DNA from: Clostridiaceae bacterium OM02-2AC
GTDB lineage: Bacteria > Bacillota_I > Bacilli_A > Erysipelotrichales > Erysipelotrichaceae
Direction: 5' to 3'
DNA: 33,054 bases
NCBI GenBank assembly: GCA_003481775.1
Contig: QULU01000026.1
Span: forward strand, 1-33,054
A program made the translations under genes and the position numbers. The notes beneath the pieces are model-generated. The model did not search any database. It had not been told where the DNA came from and saw nothing but the letters and a program-made list of their open reading frames with translations. Shown here piece by piece: positions 1 to 8,265 of the stretch (within the stretch, counting starts at the first letter, position 1; the number at the start of each line of letters is the position of its first letter).

Positions 1-3000
1 AAACGATTGTGTACGGGCTTCTTAGCTCTTGCAACTGTCGTTACTGCTTTACCGACTACACCCGTCCATGCAGAAAGTAAGCAATACTGGACGGAAAGTG
101 CAGAGCGTGTCGGTATCATTGAAAAAGTAATGAATGACGGTTCTATCGGTTCGACATTCAATGAGGGCTATATGAAAGTCGAGGGCGAAACTGCCTATTG
201 TATCGACATCAATACAGATTTTAAGAATGGCTACAAGACCAGAGCTGACGCAAGCTCACGCATGAGTGCCGACCAGATTTCAGATGTGGCGTTATCCTTA
301 GAGTATGTCAAACAGTATGGCGAAACTCACAAGGAATTGAACTACAAGCAAGTCTATCTGTTGGAACAATGTGTGGTCTGGCAGAGATTGAGCGTACATC
401 TTGGCTGGCAATGCGACAACGTGCGAGCTTCTTATGATGAAATTCCAAAAGCTACGCAGGACGAAGTTTTCTCTGGTGCAAAAGCCTTTGTTAAAGAAAA
501 CAAAGGACGCTATGAATGTGGCGGTTATATCTACTCTGGCGAGGGGCAGGAATTGGGGCAATTCTGGGCGAAATTAAATGTCGGAAATGCGAAACTGCAA
601 AAGACTTCCAGTAATACCAGTATTACAGACGGTAACGGGAATTACTCTGTCGCTGGTGCGACCTATGGTGTCTTTTCTGATAAGGACTGCACGAAACAGC
701 TTGCCACCCTTACGACTGATGAAAACGGAAATACAGATGTTGTAGAGGTAAAGGCTGGCACAGTTTATATCAAGGAACTTTCTGCACCAGCAGGATATAA
801 AGTAGATAAAACTGTATATTCCTTAAAGGTTGAAGCTGGAAAGACAGCGACCTTGAAAGTATCAGATATACCAAAAGTAACGGACACTTTGATTGAGCTT
901 TTCAAGATTGATATGGAAACACAGAAAGACAATCCGCAGGGGAACGCTTCTCTAGCAGGTGCGGAATTTACATGGAAGTATTATGCTGGCTTCTATAACA
1001 AAGACAATCTCCCTGCCGAAGCTACTCGTACATGGGTTACAAAGACAATCGCCGAAACAGACAGCGACGGGACAACCCATTACATCACAAAATTAGGGGA
1101 CGCTTACAAGGTATCTGGCGACAGTTTCTATATGCAGGACGGCAAAGCGGTTCTTCCTTTAGGAACACTAACCGTTGAGGAAACAAAAGCTCCAAACGGT
1201 TACTTGCTTGATGGTGCATATATGCAGGCTGGCGATAAGTCCGAACAGATTAAGGGCTTATATGTAACACAGATTACCGAGGACGGCGACCTTGCCGTAT
1301 TATCTGGAAGTAACCAGTTTTCCGTATCAGATAAGATTATCCGTGGCGGTGTGAAAATTCAGAAACGAGATTTAGAAACGGGCGATACGAAGCCACAAGG
1401 AAGTGCCACTTTGAAAGATACTGCCTTTGACATCATTTCCTTAAATGATAATTCTGTTTTGGTTGAGGGCAAGCTATACAAGAAAAATGAAGTGGTAAAA
1501 ACAATCCATACAGACCTTGAGGGTGTCGCTTCTACTTCTTCTGACCTTTTACCTTATGGAAACTTCCGTATCGTTGAAAGTGAAGCTCCCGACGGTTACT
1601 TAACTGACGGTGTAAAACCGATTGATTTTACAATCACAGAAAATGGAAAAATCGTGGACTTAACCGACGAATCTCATTCTATCTACAATCAGATTAAGCG
1701 TGGGGATATTGAGGGCGTAAAAATCGGTGCAGGCACACACAAGCGTCTTGCTGATGTTCCGTTTCGGATCACAAGCAAGACGACGGGAGAAAGTCATGTT
1801 GTAGTAACTGATGATAACGGGCAATTCTCCACTTCTGCTGACTGGGCTTCTCATAAGCACAATACCAACGCAGGCAAGACCAGCGAGGACGGTGTGTGGT
1901 TTGGAACTTCTGAACCAGACGACAGCAAGGGTGCATTGCCTTATGATACTTACATCATTGAAGAAATGAAATGCGACAGCAACAAAGGTTTTAAACTTAT
2001 CCCACCTTTTGAAATCGTGGTATCAAGAAATAACCTTGTGATTGATTTAGGGACTTTGACTGATGAATACGAAAAAGAAATCTCTATCCATACCACAGCG
2101 ACCAGCAAGGACGGCGAAAAGACAATCCTTGCAGGAAAAGAGGTTACAATCGTTGATACTGTCAAATTAGACGGACTTACCAAAGGCACAAAATATCAGC
2201 TCAAAGGCTGGCAGATGTTAAAGGAAGAAAACGCCGAGCTTGTCATTGACGGGAAACGTGTAGAAAACGATTATACCTTTATCGCTGATGATGAAGAAAT
2301 GAAAGTGGAAATTTCTTATACATTCAATGCGTCTGCTTTAGGTGGCAAGAACCTTGTTACCTTTGAAGAATTGTATGATTTGAGCAATCCAAAAGAACCT
2401 GTAAAAGTTGCGGAACACAAAGACATTGAGGACGACGGGCAGACGGTACTTATTACAGAACGTATCATCAAAATTCATACGACTGCTACGGATAAGGACG
2501 GCAACAAAGAACTTGAAGCTGGAAAAGAGGTAACAATCATTGATACCGTAACCTTAGAGGGCTTAGAAGTCGGTACACAGTACAAACTTGTAGGCTGGCA
2601 GATGTTGAAAGAAGAAAATGCAGAGCTTCTTATCGACGGAAAACGTGTGGAAAGTGATTATACATTTACCGCTGACAGCGAAACTATGAAAGTGGAAGTT
2701 GCCTTTACCTTTGACGCTACTTCTCTTGATGGCAAACAGCTTGTAACTTTTGAAGAATTGTACGATTTAAGCAATCCAGACGAGCCGAAGAAAGTTACCG
2801 AGCATAAAGACATTGAGGACGAGGGACAGACGATTACCTTTAAGGAAAAACCAGAAGTCCCAGAAGAACCAGAGAAACCCGAAACACCGCCGACACCAGA
2901 GAAGCCACACCGACCTAGCGACAGTCCCAAAACGGGCGATAACACAAACCTTTACGGACTGCTTGCACTTCTTTTAACTTCTGGTGCTGGGCTGGCAGGT

Positions 3001-3039
3001 ATCTTCTTCTACAAACGCCGTAAAATGAAGAAATCATAA
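1..3039 (+). CDS. VaFE-repeat / Cna-B surface protein, LPXTG-type anchored (5' partial)
   Basis: The reading frame is open from base 1 (KRLCTGFLALATVV) and the first visible residues are the core and cleavage region of a signal peptide (PVHAES), so the true start lies upstream; the TTG at 7 is not a convincing start. Downstream come Cna-B/SpaA-like modules with the recurrent APAGY, APNGY and APDGY turns, then two VaFE repeats at about nt 2083-2460 and 2461-2850, each with GWQMLKEENAEL and VTFEELYDLSNP. The C-terminus is a Pro/Glu-rich wall-spanning segment, an SPKTG sortase motif at 2923-2937, a hydrophobic helix and a KRRKMKKS tail. Such proteins are anchored to peptidoglycan and often stabilised by intramolecular isopeptide bonds. 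Its place at the head of the transfer module suggests a role in adhesion or mating contact, which is inference. Confidence 0.9.
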   Translation, partial: KRLCTGFLALATVVTALPTTPVHAESKQYWTESAERVGIIEKVMNDGSIGSTFNEGYMKVEGETAYCIDINTDFKNGYKTRADASSRMSADQISDVALSLEYVKQYGETHKELNYKQVYLLEQCVVWQRLSVHLGWQCDNVRASYDEIPKATQDEVFSGAKAFVKENKGRYECGGYIYSGEGQELGQFWAKLNVGNAKLQKTSSNTSITDGNGNYSVAGATYGVFSDKDCTKQLATLTTDENGNTDVVEVKAGTVYIKELSAPAGYKVDKTVYSLKVEAGKTATLKVSDIPKVTDTLIELFKIDMETQKDNPQGNASLAGAEFTWKYYAGFYNKDNLPAEATRTWVTKTIAETDSDGTTHYITKLGDAYKVSGDSFYMQDGKAVLPLGTLTVEETKAPNGYLLDGAYMQAGDKSEQIKGLYVTQITEDGDLAVLSGSNQFSVSDKIIRGGVKIQKRDLETGDTKPQGSATLKDTAFDIISLNDNSVLVEGKLYKKNEVVKTIHTDLEGVASTSSDLLPYGNFRIVESEAPDGYLTDGVKPIDFTITENGKIVDLTDESHSIYNQIKRGDIEGVKIGAGTHKRLADVPFRITSKTTGESHVVVTDDNGQFSTSADWASHKHNTNAGKTSEDGVWFGTSEPDDSKGALPYDTYIIEEMKCDSNKGFKLIPPFEIVVSRNNLVIDLGTLTDEYEKEISIHTTATSKDGEKTILAGKEVTIVDTVKLDGLTKGTKYQLKGWQMLKEENAELVIDGKRVENDYTFIADDEEMKVEISYTFNASALGGKNLVTFEELYDLSNPKEPVKVAEHKDIEDDGQTVLITERIIKIHTTATDKDGNKELEAGKEVTIIDTVTLEGLEVGTQYKLVGWQMLKEENAELLIDGKRVESDYTFTADSETMKVEVAFTFDATSLDGKQLVTFEELYDLSNPDEPKKVTEHKDIEDEGQTITFKEKPEVPEEPEKPETPPTPEKPHRPSDSPKTGDNTNLYGLLALLLTSGAGLAGIFFYKRRKMKKS

Positions 3040-3051
3040 GGCGGTAACGGT

Positions 3052-3252
3052 ATGAGGAAAGAAAAATCACGCTCTCCGCCGAAGCTGTCAAACGGCAGAC
3101 TTCCGCTTATTCTGGCTTGTCTGCTACTTACCTGCAAGAACACGGATAGTCAAGGGTGCGTAAGCATTGATTTTACCCTTTACTATCGGTGGGATTGCTG
3201 GTACTTCCCAAACCGCCAGAATAAGAAATCACAATCAATTTATCAAAAATAG
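3052..3252 (+). CDS. small hypothetical ORF, doubtful
   Basis: A 66-codon frame begins 12 bases after the adhesin stop, following GGCGGTAACGGT, a weak ribosome site. The product has one short hydrophobic stretch (LPLILACLLLTC) and an aromatic, Cys-containing tail; no family is recognised. The DNA under it also holds a stem AAGGGT/ACCCTT, so the stretch may be a leader or regulatory region for the DUF961 genes rather than a gene. Kept because position and strand fit the operon. Confidence 0.3.
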   Translation: MRKEKSRSPPKLSNGRLPLILACLLLTCKNTDSQGCVSIDFTLYYRWDCWYFPNRQNKKSQSIYQK

Positions 3253-3273
3253 AAAGAAACGAGGTAAAACAAT

Positions 3274-3600
3274 ATGGAAATGAAATATGTCGTGCCAGAT
3301 ATGGCACAGTCTTTTGGAACTCTTGAATTTGCAGGCGAAAGTGAGCCAGTCTTTGAAAGAGATAAAAATAACCGCAGGGTCTTAGCCAGACGAAGCTATA
3401 ACCTTTATTCTGACGTACAAAAAGGCGAAAATGTTGTGGTGGAAATTCCCGTGCAGGCTGGCGAAAAGAAGTTCAAGTATGAACAGAAAGTAAAACTTGT
3501 CAATCCGAAGTTATACGGCAGAGGTTACGCAATCGGGGATATGGGACATACCGATTATGTGTTAGTTGCTGATGATATTGTAGCAGTTGAAGAAAAGTAA
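3274..3600 (+). CDS. DUF961 family protein (Tn916 ORF22/ORF23 type, YdcP-like)
   Basis: A 108-aa protein with the DUF961 layout: N-terminal FGTLEFAGESEPVF, a central basic segment, then YEQKVKLVNPKLYG and a C-terminal YVLVADDIVAVEE. This family always sits at the start of the transfer module of Tn916/ICEBs1-type ICEs (YdcP in ICEBs1). Its biochemical role is not settled; later work on the family suggests an accessory part in processing or replication of ICE DNA. The ATG follows an AACGAGG ribosome site. The gene forms a tandem pair with the next one, 15 bases downstream, and both share FGEL/FGTL and VKL/VEL-VNP motifs, so they look like paralogues. Confidence 0.85.
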   Translation: MEMKYVVPDMAQSFGTLEFAGESEPVFERDKNNRRVLARRSYNLYSDVQKGENVVVEIPVQAGEKKFKYEQKVKLVNPKLYGRGYAIGDMGHTDYVLVADDIVAVEEK

Positions 3601-3615
3601 AGGAGTGAAGAATTT

Positions 3616-3999
3616 ATGAGATTATCAAACGGGTTTGTTATTGACAAAGAGAAAACATTTGGAGAATTAAAATTTACAGCGGTGCGTGATGTGTTCTTAC
3701 AGAATGAGGACGGGACACCGAGTACCCAGCTTAAAAAGCGTATCTATGATTTGAAGTGCAGTCTGCATGGTGGAATTATCCCCGTGTCCGTACCGCCAGA
3801 AGTACCGTTAAGGGAATTTCCGTACAATGCAGTTGTGGAGCTTGTCAATCCCGTAGCCGATACGGTATCAAGAAAGACTTATACGGGTGCAGATGTGGAC
3901 TGGTATGTAAAGGCAGAGGATATTGTATTGAAGAATAAAGGCAACCAGAACGCAGGCAGTCCACAGAACCCTACAACGCAGGGACAGCCGAAGAAATAA
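3616..3999 (+). CDS. DUF961 family protein (Tn916 ORF22/ORF23 type), second paralogue
   Basis: A 127-aa protein with the DUF961 signature: FGELKFTAVRDVFLQNEDG near the N-terminus, FPYNAVVELVNPVADTV in the middle and DVDWYVKAEDIVLK near the end, then a Gly/Gln/Pro-rich tail (about residues 107-127). It follows its paralogue by 15 bases with ribosome site AAAGGAGTG. In a plain Tn916 backbone the FtsK-type gene would follow directly; here about 1 kb of AT-rich cargo (membrane protein plus XRE regulator) intervenes before 5033. Confidence 0.88.
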   Translation: MRLSNGFVIDKEKTFGELKFTAVRDVFLQNEDGTPSTQLKKRIYDLKCSLHGGIIPVSVPPEVPLREFPYNAVVELVNPVADTVSRKTYTGADVDWYVKAEDIVLKNKGNQNAGSPQNPTTQGQPKK

Positions 4000-4039
4000 A
4001 AGTGATGTATTTGTCTTAATTTTGATTGACCAATTTTGA

Positions 4040-4068
4040 TTGACACAAACAATGCGGAGTGATATATT
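4040..4068 (+). promoter_or_regulatory. sigma-A type promoter of cargo cassette 1
   Basis: Consensus -35 TTGACA at 4040-4045, 17-bp spacer, -10 TATATT at 4063-4068. A duplicated TTTTGATTGAC (with the -35 in the second copy) precedes it and a 9-bp inverted repeat ATTTATCTC/GAGATAAAT (4066-4074 and 4107-4115) runs from the -10 to the start codon, possible operator for the XRE regulator encoded downstream. Confidence 0.65.
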
Positions 4069-4115
4069 TATCTCATAAAGATACAAAAACATCTCATTTG
4101 AAAGGAGAGATAAAT

Positions 4116-4757
4116 ATGTCAAAGAAACAAATTAAAAAAATTATTTTTATGGGGGTAGGGTGTGCTTTATTGCTTATTGTTGGTACAATCTACTCCCTAT
4201 TATACAATAATGGACGCTGGGTCAAAAATATGGATATGTCGGAATATGTATTTTCTTACAAGGATATTCCTATGTTAGTAATTGGAGCTTTAATAGCACT
4301 ATATGCTATCTATATAGTAATTATCTGCTTTAAAAATGTCTTTTCAAAAAACAGCAGGGAAAAACGATATTCAAGAACAATTTCTCCTTACTGGGGATTT
4401 TGTGGAATGTTTGGTTTTCTGGGGTTTGGCGGATTTTGGACATACTATAAATTTGGAGAAATATTTCCTTTTGCTTTTTTCATATTTTTTGGTTTTTTCA
4501 GTTTTTTCTTTGAAGGTAAACTTTCTCATATCTTAGAAGATGAGCTTTTTCAAGAAAATAAACGTAAGGCACAATTAGAAGCTTACAAGATAGGTTTTAA
4601 ACTATTATTTGTAGTTATCTGGCTTATGGCAATAGGTATGTTTTCCCGTAATGTTGAGTGGTGTGCAATGTTTATGCTGATTTCTGTTTCACTTATCTAT
4701 GCTCTTGTTCTTTTTCTTAGCAACTATTTATTATATCGTTATGAAAAAAGGGAATAA
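4116..4757 (+). CDS. DUF3796-like multi-pass membrane protein (cargo cassette 1)
   Basis: The best start is ATG 4116 (MSKKQIKKII) because AAAGGAGAG at 4101-4109 is an excellent ribosome site; an upstream in-frame ATG at 4059 falls inside the promoter. The 213-aa product has five or six hydrophobic segments (about residues 8-30, 51-72, 92-110, 114-132, 158-178, 183-203) and a Phe-rich centre. Its length, topology and downstream partner, a roughly 67-aa XRE regulator three bases away, fit the DUF3796 type found with such regulators in clostridial ICEs; the family name is from memory. Function is unknown. The DNA is much more AT-rich than the backbone on either side, consistent with an inserted cassette. 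Confidence 0.8.
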   Translation: MSKKQIKKIIFMGVGCALLLIVGTIYSLLYNNGRWVKNMDMSEYVFSYKDIPMLVIGALIALYAIYIVIICFKNVFSKNSREKRYSRTISPYWGFCGMFGFLGFGGFWTYYKFGEIFPFAFFIFFGFFSFFFEGKLSHILEDELFQENKRKAQLEAYKIGFKLLFVVIWLMAIGMFSRNVEWCAMFMLISVSLIYALVLFLSNYLLYRYEKRE

Positions 4758-4760
4758 ATT

Positions 4761-4964
4761 ATGGAAGCAAAGTTTGTATGTAATTTAAAAAAATATCGTG
4801 TAGCACAAGAATTAACACAAGAACAACTCGCTGACATTGTAGGTGTTCGTCGTGAAACTATTATGAGATTAGAAAAAGCACAATATAATCCGTCACTTAA
4901 ATTGGCAATAGATATTTCAAGAGCTGTAAAAGCTCCGATAGAAGATATATTTATTTTTGAATAA
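4761..4964 (+). CDS. small XRE-family helix-turn-helix regulator (cargo cassette 1)
   Basis: A 67-aa protein that is almost entirely one Cro/CI-type HTH domain: TQEQLADIVGVRRETIMRLE is the helix-turn-helix, followed by the YNPSLKLA and IEDIFIFE signature of the short YozG/YgzD-like repressors. It starts three bases after the membrane-protein stop, so the two are translationally linked, and is followed at once by a strong terminator. These pairs are usually autoregulated; the inverted repeat at 4066/4107 is a plausible operator (inference). It resembles the regulator at 17416 (ETIMRLEKAQYNPS versus QTIGSLENGRYNPS). Confidence 0.88.
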   Translation: MEAKFVCNLKKYRVAQELTQEQLADIVGVRRETIMRLEKAQYNPSLKLAIDISRAVKAPIEDIFIFE

Positions 4965-4973
4965 AGACAGTTT

Positions 4974-5006
4974 AAAGCAGTTAGTCTTAGGATTGACTGC
5001 TTTTTT
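4974..5006 (+). terminator. intrinsic terminator, cassette copy 1
   Basis: A 12-bp stem with outer arms AAGCAGT/ACTGCTT (4975-4981 and 4996-5002), two G-T pairs inside and loop TTAG, ends in six T. The same 34 nt recur exactly at 8933-8966, closing the second cargo cassette. Confidence 0.85.
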
Positions 5007-5032
5007 CGTACACAGAAAGGAGAGATTGTTTT

Positions 5033-6427
5033 ATGCGTAAGATTTGGAATAAAGGACACCGTATCAGAGCCAGCGACAAGCACCTTGTTTACCACTTTTC
5101 CATAGGAACGCTTCTGTTTGTATTCGTGGCGGTTCTCCTGCTACTGAATAGTAAACAGCTCATGCGTACCGATTGGGAGCATTTCAGCTTGTTAGAGAAC
5201 GGCTTGACGCTTTGCCCTTACAACTTCATAACTATACTGATAGCGACTGGTGTTTGTGCATTGGTCGCTTTTGGGTATTACCGCTTCTGTTACGACAGTT
5301 TCAAGAAGCTCCTGCACCGTCAAAAGCTGGCAAGAATGGTACTGGAAAACAAGTGGTATGAAGCCGATACCGTACAAGACAGCGGTTTTTTTACTGACCT
5401 GCAAAGCAGATCAAGGGAAAAAATCGTCTGGTTTCCAAAGATTTATTATCAAATGGAAAAAGGCTTGCTTCATATCCGCTGTGAAATCACGCTGGGAAAA
5501 TATCAAGACCAGCTTTTACGGTTAGAGGATAAGCTGGAAAGTGGCTTGTATTGCGAGCTGACTGACAAGACCCTGCATGACGGCTATATTGAATATACCC
5601 TGCTTTATGATATGATAGCGAACCGCATTACCATTGATGAAGTACGGGCAGAAAATGGCTGTCTTAGACTGATGAAAAATCTTGTCTGGGAATATGACGC
5701 ACTCCCTCACGCTCTGATTGCTGGTGGGACTGGTGGCGGTAAAACCTATTTTCTGCTGACGCTCATTGAAGCCTTACTGCATACAAACGCTGTCCTTTAC
5801 ATTTTAGACCCAAAGAACAGCGACCTTGCGGACTTGGGAACAGTCATGCCAAACGTCTACCATACTAAAGAAGAAATGATAGATTGCGTCAATGCCTTTT
5901 ATGAGGGCATGGTACGACGAAGCGAGGAAATGAAACGACACCCGAACTATAAGACGGGCGAAAACTACGCCTATCTTGGACTGCCTCCCTGCTTTCTTAT
6001 CTTTGATGAATATGTGGCATTTTTTGAAATGCTGGGGACGAAAGAAAGCGTGGGCTTACTTAGCCAGTTAAAGAAAATCGTTATGTTAGGACGACAAGCA
6101 GGTTATTTCCTTATCGTTGCCTGCCAGCGTCCAGACGCAAAGTATTTCTCGGACGGTATCAGAGATAACTTCAATTTCCGTGTGGGACTTGGGCGTATCA
6201 GCGAATTAGGTTACGGTATGCTGTTCGGTTCAGATGTGAAAAAGCAATTTTTCCAGAAGCGTATCAAGGGGCGTGGCTATTGTGATGTGGGAACAAGTGT
6301 TATCAGTGAATTTTACACGCCTTTAGTCCCGAAAGGACATGATTTTTTACAGACTATCTGCTCTCTTGCACAAGCAAGGAAGGACGGGACGGCGACGTGC
6401 GAAGCGAAAGGCGACGGCACGGACTAG
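5033..6427 (+). CDS. FtsK/SpoIIIE-type conjugative coupling ATPase (Tn916 ORF21, TcpA type)
   Basis: A 464-aa inner-membrane DNA pump that links the MobT-DNA complex to the mating channel. Two N-terminal membrane helices (about residues 18-41 and 62-84) are followed by a cytosolic RecA-like motor. Walker A is GGTGGGKTYF at about residues 230-240; Walker B is CFLIFDEY at about 320-327; the QAGYFLIVACQRPDAKYF segment is the usual FtsK sensor region. The length matches Tn916 ORF21 and ICEBs1 ConQ. The start ATG follows AAAGGAGAG. The gene precedes oriT, as in Tn916. Confidence 0.95.
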   Translation: MRKIWNKGHRIRASDKHLVYHFSIGTLLFVFVAVLLLLNSKQLMRTDWEHFSLLENGLTLCPYNFITILIATGVCALVAFGYYRFCYDSFKKLLHRQKLARMVLENKWYEADTVQDSGFFTDLQSRSREKIVWFPKIYYQMEKGLLHIRCEITLGKYQDQLLRLEDKLESGLYCELTDKTLHDGYIEYTLLYDMIANRITIDEVRAENGCLRLMKNLVWEYDALPHALIAGGTGGGKTYFLLTLIEALLHTNAVLYILDPKNSDLADLGTVMPNVYHTKEEMIDCVNAFYEGMVRRSEEMKRHPNYKTGENYAYLGLPPCFLIFDEYVAFFEMLGTKESVGLLSQLKKIVMLGRQAGYFLIVACQRPDAKYFSDGIRDNFNFRVGLGRISELGYGMLFGSDVKKQFFQKRIKGRGYCDVGTSVISEFYTPLVPKGHDFLQTICSLAQARKDGTATCEAKGDGTD

Positions 6428-6610
6428 CCGTTGCTGGTGTGGCGTAAGCCACGCCAGCAGGTAAAACCCCTCGGTATCTAACAGAGGGGTACGTTTGCAA
6501 ATAGACAATAGACAAAAAACATAGGAAACATAAGGCTTCTGGCATGGTTTCCTTGCAAAAATCAGTTGTGAAGTCGTCCTAAAAAACTTCACATTTTACA
6601 GATTGGGGGT
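6428..6610 (+). other. oriT: origin of transfer (oriT) region
   Basis: Lies between the coupling-protein and relaxase genes, exactly where Tn916 oriT maps. Three hairpins are visible: TGCTGGTGTGGC/GCCACGCCAGCA (6432-6443 and 6448-6459, loop GTAA, one G-T pair); ACCCCTC/GAGGGGT (6466-6472 and 6484-6490) whose loop ends in CTAACA; and TGTGAAGT/ACTTCACA (6567-6574 and 6586-6593) just before the relaxase ribosome site. The C-rich arm, CTAACAG, G-rich arm layout is that of the ICEBs1/Tn916 nick-site repeat recognised by NicK/MobT relaxases. The last hairpin could belong to a single-strand origin or be a regulatory stem; not determinable here. Confidence 0.85.
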
Positions 6611-7807
6611 ATGGTTCTGAATGAAGAACAAGGGATAAAAGAATTACGGGAAAAACGGATTGCTTACGGTATCTCACAAGGCAAGCTGGCGGTAGCCTCT
6701 GGTATTACAAGGGAATATCTCAACAAGATAGAAAGCGGAAAAATGAAGCCGTCAAAGGAACTTCTGGAAACTCTGCATAAGGAACTGGCAAGGTTCAATC
6801 CAGAAGCACCGCTTACCATGCTGTTTGATTATGTGAAAATTCGTTTTCCCACGTTGGATATACAGCATATCATCAAAGACATATTAAAACTGAATATCAA
6901 CTATATGCTCCATGAAGATTACGGACATTACAGTTATACGGAGCATTACTCTTTAGGGGACATCTTTATCTATACGTCGGCTGACGAAGAAAAAGGTGTC
7001 CTTTTAGAGTTAAAGGGGCGTGGTTGCAGGCAGTTTGAAAGTTACCTGCTGGCACAGCAAAGAAGCTGGTATGACTTTCTTATGGACGCACTTATAGACG
7101 GTGGCGTGATGAAGCGTATCGACCTTGCTATCAACGACCATACGGGCATTTTGGATATTCCAGAGCTTGCGGAAAAATGCAGGAAACGGGAATATATCGG
7201 AAAGTCCAGAAGCTATAAGTTTTACCAGTCGGGCGAGCTTATCAAGCACAGAGAGGACGACAGAGAATATATGGGGCGTACCCTTTATCTTGGGTCGCTG
7301 AAATCAGATGTGTATTTCTGTATCTATGAAAAGGACTATGAGCAGTACGTCAAGTTAGGGACACCTCTGGAAGAAGCCGACATTATCAACCGTTTTGAAA
7401 TACGGCTTCGCAATGAACGAGCCTATTATGCGGTACGAGATTTACTGACCTATTATGACGCAGAACAGACCGCTTTTTCTATCATCAATCAGTATGTGCG
7501 GTTTGTTGATGAAGAACCCGACAAGCGAAAAAATGACTGGAAGCTCAATGACCGCTGGGCTTGGTTTATCGGCGATAACAGACAGAGCTTGAAGCTGACG
7601 ACAAAACCAGAGCCTTACACCTTAGACCGCACATTGCGGTGGGTACAACGGCAGGTAGCACCGACCTTAAAAATGCTGAAAAAGATTGATAAGGGAAACG
7701 GTACAGACTACATGGAAACAATCGAACAGCAGGCAAAGCTCACAGAAAAGCATGAAATGATAATCAAACAGCAGACGACCCCTGCAAAAGATTTAGTAGA
7801 AAGTTAG
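6611..7807 (+). CDS. mobT: MobT-family relaxase (Tn916 ORF20)
   Basis: A 398-aa relaxase of the Rep_trans (rolling-circle replication initiator) superfamily that nicks oriT and pilots the strand; in Tn916-type ICEs it also starts rolling-circle replication after excision. The N-terminus is an XRE-like DNA-binding domain (about residues 9-62, with SQGKLAVASGITREYLNKIE), characteristic of MobT. The remainder matches Tn916 ORF20 in length and style (DYGHYSYTEHYSLGDIFIY, YKFYQSGELIKHREDDREYMGRTLYLG). The catalytic tyrosine was not assigned. Start ATG follows GATTGGGGGT. It lies directly downstream of oriT. Confidence 0.94.
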   Translation: MVLNEEQGIKELREKRIAYGISQGKLAVASGITREYLNKIESGKMKPSKELLETLHKELARFNPEAPLTMLFDYVKIRFPTLDIQHIIKDILKLNINYMLHEDYGHYSYTEHYSLGDIFIYTSADEEKGVLLELKGRGCRQFESYLLAQQRSWYDFLMDALIDGGVMKRIDLAINDHTGILDIPELAEKCRKREYIGKSRSYKFYQSGELIKHREDDREYMGRTLYLGSLKSDVYFCIYEKDYEQYVKLGTPLEEADIINRFEIRLRNERAYYAVRDLLTYYDAEQTAFSIINQYVRFVDEEPDKRKNDWKLNDRWAWFIGDNRQSLKLTTKPEPYTLDRTLRWVQRQVAPTLKMLKKIDKGNGTDYMETIEQQAKLTEKHEMIIKQQTTPAKDLVES

Positions 7808-7819
7808 GAGTGATAAAAA

Positions 7820-7954
7820 ATGTGGGTATTATTAAAAGACTTCCTGCTGGTATCTATGGGAATGGGTATCGGCGTAGTCTTGATGTGTATTTTGAATGTC
7901 GGCAAAGAAGCTGACTATGAAATGGAACAATTAAAAGAAAGCGAGGACAATTAA
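7820..7954 (+). CDS. DUF3789-like 44-aa membrane peptide
   Basis: A 44-codon gene: ribosome site TTAGGAGTG, ATG at 7820, stop TAA at 7952-7954 abutting the ATG of the next gene (TAAATG). The product (MWVLLKDFLLVSMGMGIGVV and on) is one membrane helix with a short acidic tail rich in Glu. Tight spacing between relaxase and TcpD-like gene and its own ribosome site make it a real gene. The DUF3789 name is from memory of small proteins at this position; function unknown. Confidence 0.75.
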   Translation: MWVLLKDFLLVSMGMGIGVVLMCILNVGKEADYEMEQLKESEDN

Positions 7955-8176
7955 ATGAATTTCGGACAAAATTTATATCAATGGTTTTTATCAAACGCAC
8001 AGAGCTTAGTGCTTATGGCGATTGTGGTTATCGGTATCTACTTAGGGTTCAAGCGTGAGTTTTCAAAGCTCATTGGCTTCTTGGTAGTTGCCTTGATTGC
8101 TGTCGGCTTGGTATTCAATGCCGGCGGTGTGAAAGATGTACTGTTAGAGCTGTTCAACAAGATTATCGGTGCATAA
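7955..8176 (+). CDS. TcpD-family small membrane protein (Tn916 ORF19 type)
   Basis: A 73-aa protein with two membrane helices (about residues 14-30 and 38-56) separated by a short basic loop (FKREFSKL), as in the TcpD family of clostridial conjugative plasmids and the corresponding small Tn916 protein. TcpD is a membrane component needed for efficient transfer in pCW3. It begins directly after the preceding stop. The next backbone gene is displaced about 0.8 kb by cargo cassette 2. Confidence 0.82.
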   Translation: MNFGQNLYQWFLSNAQSLVLMAIVVIGIYLGFKREFSKLIGFLVVALIAVGLVFNAGGVKDVLLELFNKIIGA

Positions 8177-8183
8177 AATTTTA

Positions 8184-8212
8184 TTGTAGTGCTAATATGT
8201 GAGTGATATAAT
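8184..8212 (+). promoter_or_regulatory. promoter of cargo cassette 2
   Basis: -35 TTGTAG at 8184-8189, 17-bp spacer, -10 TATAAT at 8207-8212. The sequence GAGTGATATA ending in the -10 is also present in the cassette 1 promoter (4057-4066). Confidence 0.6.
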
Positions 8213-8265
8213 ATGGATATGAAGAAAACGACAAATATGAATTTGAACTTAGGAGGAAAACTATT

